Assembly: GCF_023205095.1 (NCBI RefSeq)
Contig: NZ_CP046242.1
Coordinates: forward strand, 336,501 to 400,500
Length of the DNA: 64,000 nucleotides
Direction: 5' to 3'
Source of the DNA: Bizionia sp. M204
Lineage (GTDB): Bacteria; Bacteroidota; Bacteroidia; Flavobacteriales; Flavobacteriaceae
Part shown: positions 63,301 through 64,000 of the stretch, in pieces
Layout: every line of letters begins with the position of its first letter
Numbering within the stretch: position 1 is the first letter of the stretch
Made by a program: the position numbers and the translations under genes
The notes under the pieces: model-generated
The model's database searches: none
What the model saw: only the letters and a program-made list of their open reading frames with translations
Told to the model about the DNA's origin: nothing

Positions 63301-64000
63301 AATAGTAGCAATAGAGGGGCATCCTGTAACGTTATCTACAACTCGAATAAAAACGACTTGAAATAGTGGTGTAGTATTTGTGTAGTTGGTGATATCTGCA
63401 ATGGGATTATCACCTGTTTGGGCATCCTCATAGGTTGTATGAAATGTAGTGGATACATTGGTCAATCCGTTTAAAACATCATCAATAATTGTTGTTAAGT
63501 CAAAATTTTCAAAGCCATCATCGTCTTGTTCACAAGCGTCTATGGTATGTGAGATATTATCAATAGCAGGACTATCAAGAACGCTAACATTTAAAGTTGT
63601 TGTGCTTCTACAGCCAGTAGCCGTATCCAAAACACTCACGAAAAGCTGATCGTTTTGGGTCATGTTAGAGTAGGGTTCAGGTACAGGATTTGCACCAGAT
63701 TCCGCATCTGTTTGGTTGTAATGATATGTTACCGCATAGCCTGGATTTCCTCCCGTAATTTCAGTGTCTTTTACGGATAGGTCTATCAGTGTAAATCCAT
63801 CTCCATTGCCATCGTCGCATACTTCTAAAGTTGTTGGCGGTGTAATGGTTGGTACCGGATTCACAATTAGATTAAATGTACCGAACGCTAAACAGCCATT
63901 ATCAGTATCTAAAATCCGTACATAAATGGTTTGCGGATTTACTGAATTTTGAAATGGTGTTGAAATTGGGAAACTGCCGTCTTGCGCACTGTTAGCGTTG
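60337..64000 (-). CDS. Giant repeat adhesin with T9SS type B tail, 5'-truncated by window edge
   Basis: The frame is open to base 64000 with no stop, so the visible 1220 residues are only the C-terminal part. A GTG at 63864 is internal. Ten full repeats of about 85-90 residues, plus part of another at the edge, each start with a CDDDxDGxxxFDL motif and contain QTIYVRVxNxxTGCFA. An Ig-like segment (QTVCLDNLPLVVSAETGFDTD) and a type B tail (FFTPNQDGQNDTWHITGV ... RHFTLKR) follow. Aspartate-rich DxDxDG motifs could bind calcium, and paired cysteines could cross-link repeats. It is probably a filamentous surface adhesin or gliding-associated protein. Confidence 0.88.
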   Translation of the reverse strand, partial: NANSAQDGSFPISTPFQNSVNPQTIYVRILDTDNGCLAFGTFNLIVNPVPTITPPTTLEVCDDGNGDGFTLIDLSVKDTEITGGNPGYAVTYHYNQTDAESGANPVPEPYSNMTQNDQLFVSVLDTATGCRSTTTLNVSVLDSPAIDNISHTIDACEQDDDGFENFDLTTIIDDVLNGLTNVSTTFHTTYEDAQTGDNPIADITNYTNTTPLFQVVFIRVVDNVTGCPSIATIELHTNLLLNESNIRNFSRCDDASNDGIVNFNLENIATTIINGLLDVTVAFYETEADQTAGNNAIDQTVPYEVTETPFTLFITIIGATCSVDSEIELIIHPATILPTLGSVTYCDTDDDTMTSVDLFSFNTSVSSGIPNAEVSYFLTENDAIDNVNPLPPFYDNTSNPFEVYVRVRNGNTGCFDIASLEIEVLPAPTTTQPSNEIICDDDQDAFTLINLDAKIPEIVTATEGLNITFHTSLSDAQSNTNRITNTNAYNANTQTVFSRVERITTGCFAIENFEIVVNTLPVFTPIADFNNCETDGNQIAEFIFEEKDADILNGQTGKRVLYFENANDAINRTNIIDKTAVYENISNPQTIHIRVENISDTSCFGVSTFFIEVGSIPIFNPPLDTFLCDDISNDAQESFDLTEIQTAMSLGSTDNLTITFYESLEDAESAENPIDLNYTNQSNPQQIYSRIENGTYCHGIAEFGLNVIQVPNVNQASLMSACDTDYDGSTTFDLTVSELEVLEIRQNNILVTYHENIADLEANTNNIPNPDAYENIENPQTVYIRVTNTVSQCYVMVPLDLEVNLPPTINPITDYNTCDAVNNIFDLNETITSLIDTQSNVATTFYASQTDAESALNPLDSIYNYGSNNDTIYVRAENTLTNCFATSSFTLLVNPNPTAVTPTNLEACDDDFDGMRVFDLSQQTNTILGGQNPANFTVTYYELEIEALENDNPITDLNYNAFHEQTIYVRVQNNTTGCFATTNFLTLVQRKPFVEIPDQTVCLDNLPLVVSAETGFDTDTYLWSTNATTPEIEITQIGSYSVTVRSDYGCTTSVTFNVIESEQATIEFTETIDFSNPNNITVTISGIGNYMYILDNGVPQSSNVFYNVTLGPHTIEVYDLNGCASAIKEIVIIDAPLFFTPNQDGQNDTWHITGVNQIPGTIVYIFDRYGKLLKTLTHSSPGWDGTYNGQNMPSSDYWFLAKVKKGTISFEVKRHFTLKR

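Noticed and set aside
63864-63866. GTG as start of the last giant adhesin
   Set aside because: The frame continues upstream without a stop to the window edge and encodes another part of the same repeat.

Overview
The window is AT-rich chromosomal DNA from a member of the Bacteroidota, most likely a marine Flavobacteriaceae. Several independent signs agree. There are type IX secretion (T9SS) sorting tails of both type A and type B. Many genes carry TAnnTTTG -7 promoter boxes. Lipoproteins and secreted proteins of flavobacterial families are common (DUF4197, DUF1684, DUF4920, YceI, a fused IcmF mutase). Two tandem small proteins resemble the flavobacterial Lacal_2735 family. No tRNA, rRNA, CRISPR array, transposase, integrase or phage gene is visible.

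Layout. 0-11.7 kb is housekeeping: the 3' part of a B12-dependent ribonucleotide reductase (nrdJ), an ABC ATPase with a tiny membrane partner, prfA, pyrF with an overlapping TroA/BtuF-like protein, the fused B12-dependent acyl-CoA mutase icmF, and lipoproteins. 11.8-14.8 kb is accessory. It holds a solitary gene cassette bounded by integron attC-like sites, a 33-residue peptide that is one-third cysteine, an ECF sigma factor with a cysteine-rich tail, and a lone half-helicase. 14.9-31.3 kb holds an Lrp regulator, an MFS exporter with a leader hairpin, T9SS cargo, a fluoride channel, DPP III, ilvE, an mnmD gene whose 3' end is tandemly triplicated, YceI and the grpE-dnaJ heat-shock operon. 31.5-39.3 kb holds an operon of ABC-2 transporter, MscS channel and a sigma-54-type response regulator without a DNA-binding domain, then PPK2, an M28 peptidase, a DinB-like protein and a VOC protein.

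39.3-48.1 kb is almost entirely on the minus strand. A TPR histidine kinase and a LytTR regulator sit upstream of secreted or small proteins with dimeric alpha/beta-barrel, NTF2, Rid and SDR folds. A decayed O-methyltransferase lies inside the run, and an 11-unit heptamer repeat sits in front of one gene. 48.3-64 kb holds a T9SS protein, sucC, an APS/PAPS reductase, uvrB flanked by palindromic elements, and three consecutive very large repeat-containing T9SS type B surface proteins. The last of these runs off the right edge.

The candidates most worth follow-up are the cysteine-rich peptide with the cysteine-tailed sigma factor (12.95-13.67 kb), the integron-like solitary cassette (11.8-12.8 kb), and the two-component-linked small-fold cluster with its methyltransferase pseudogene (40.2-48.1 kb).
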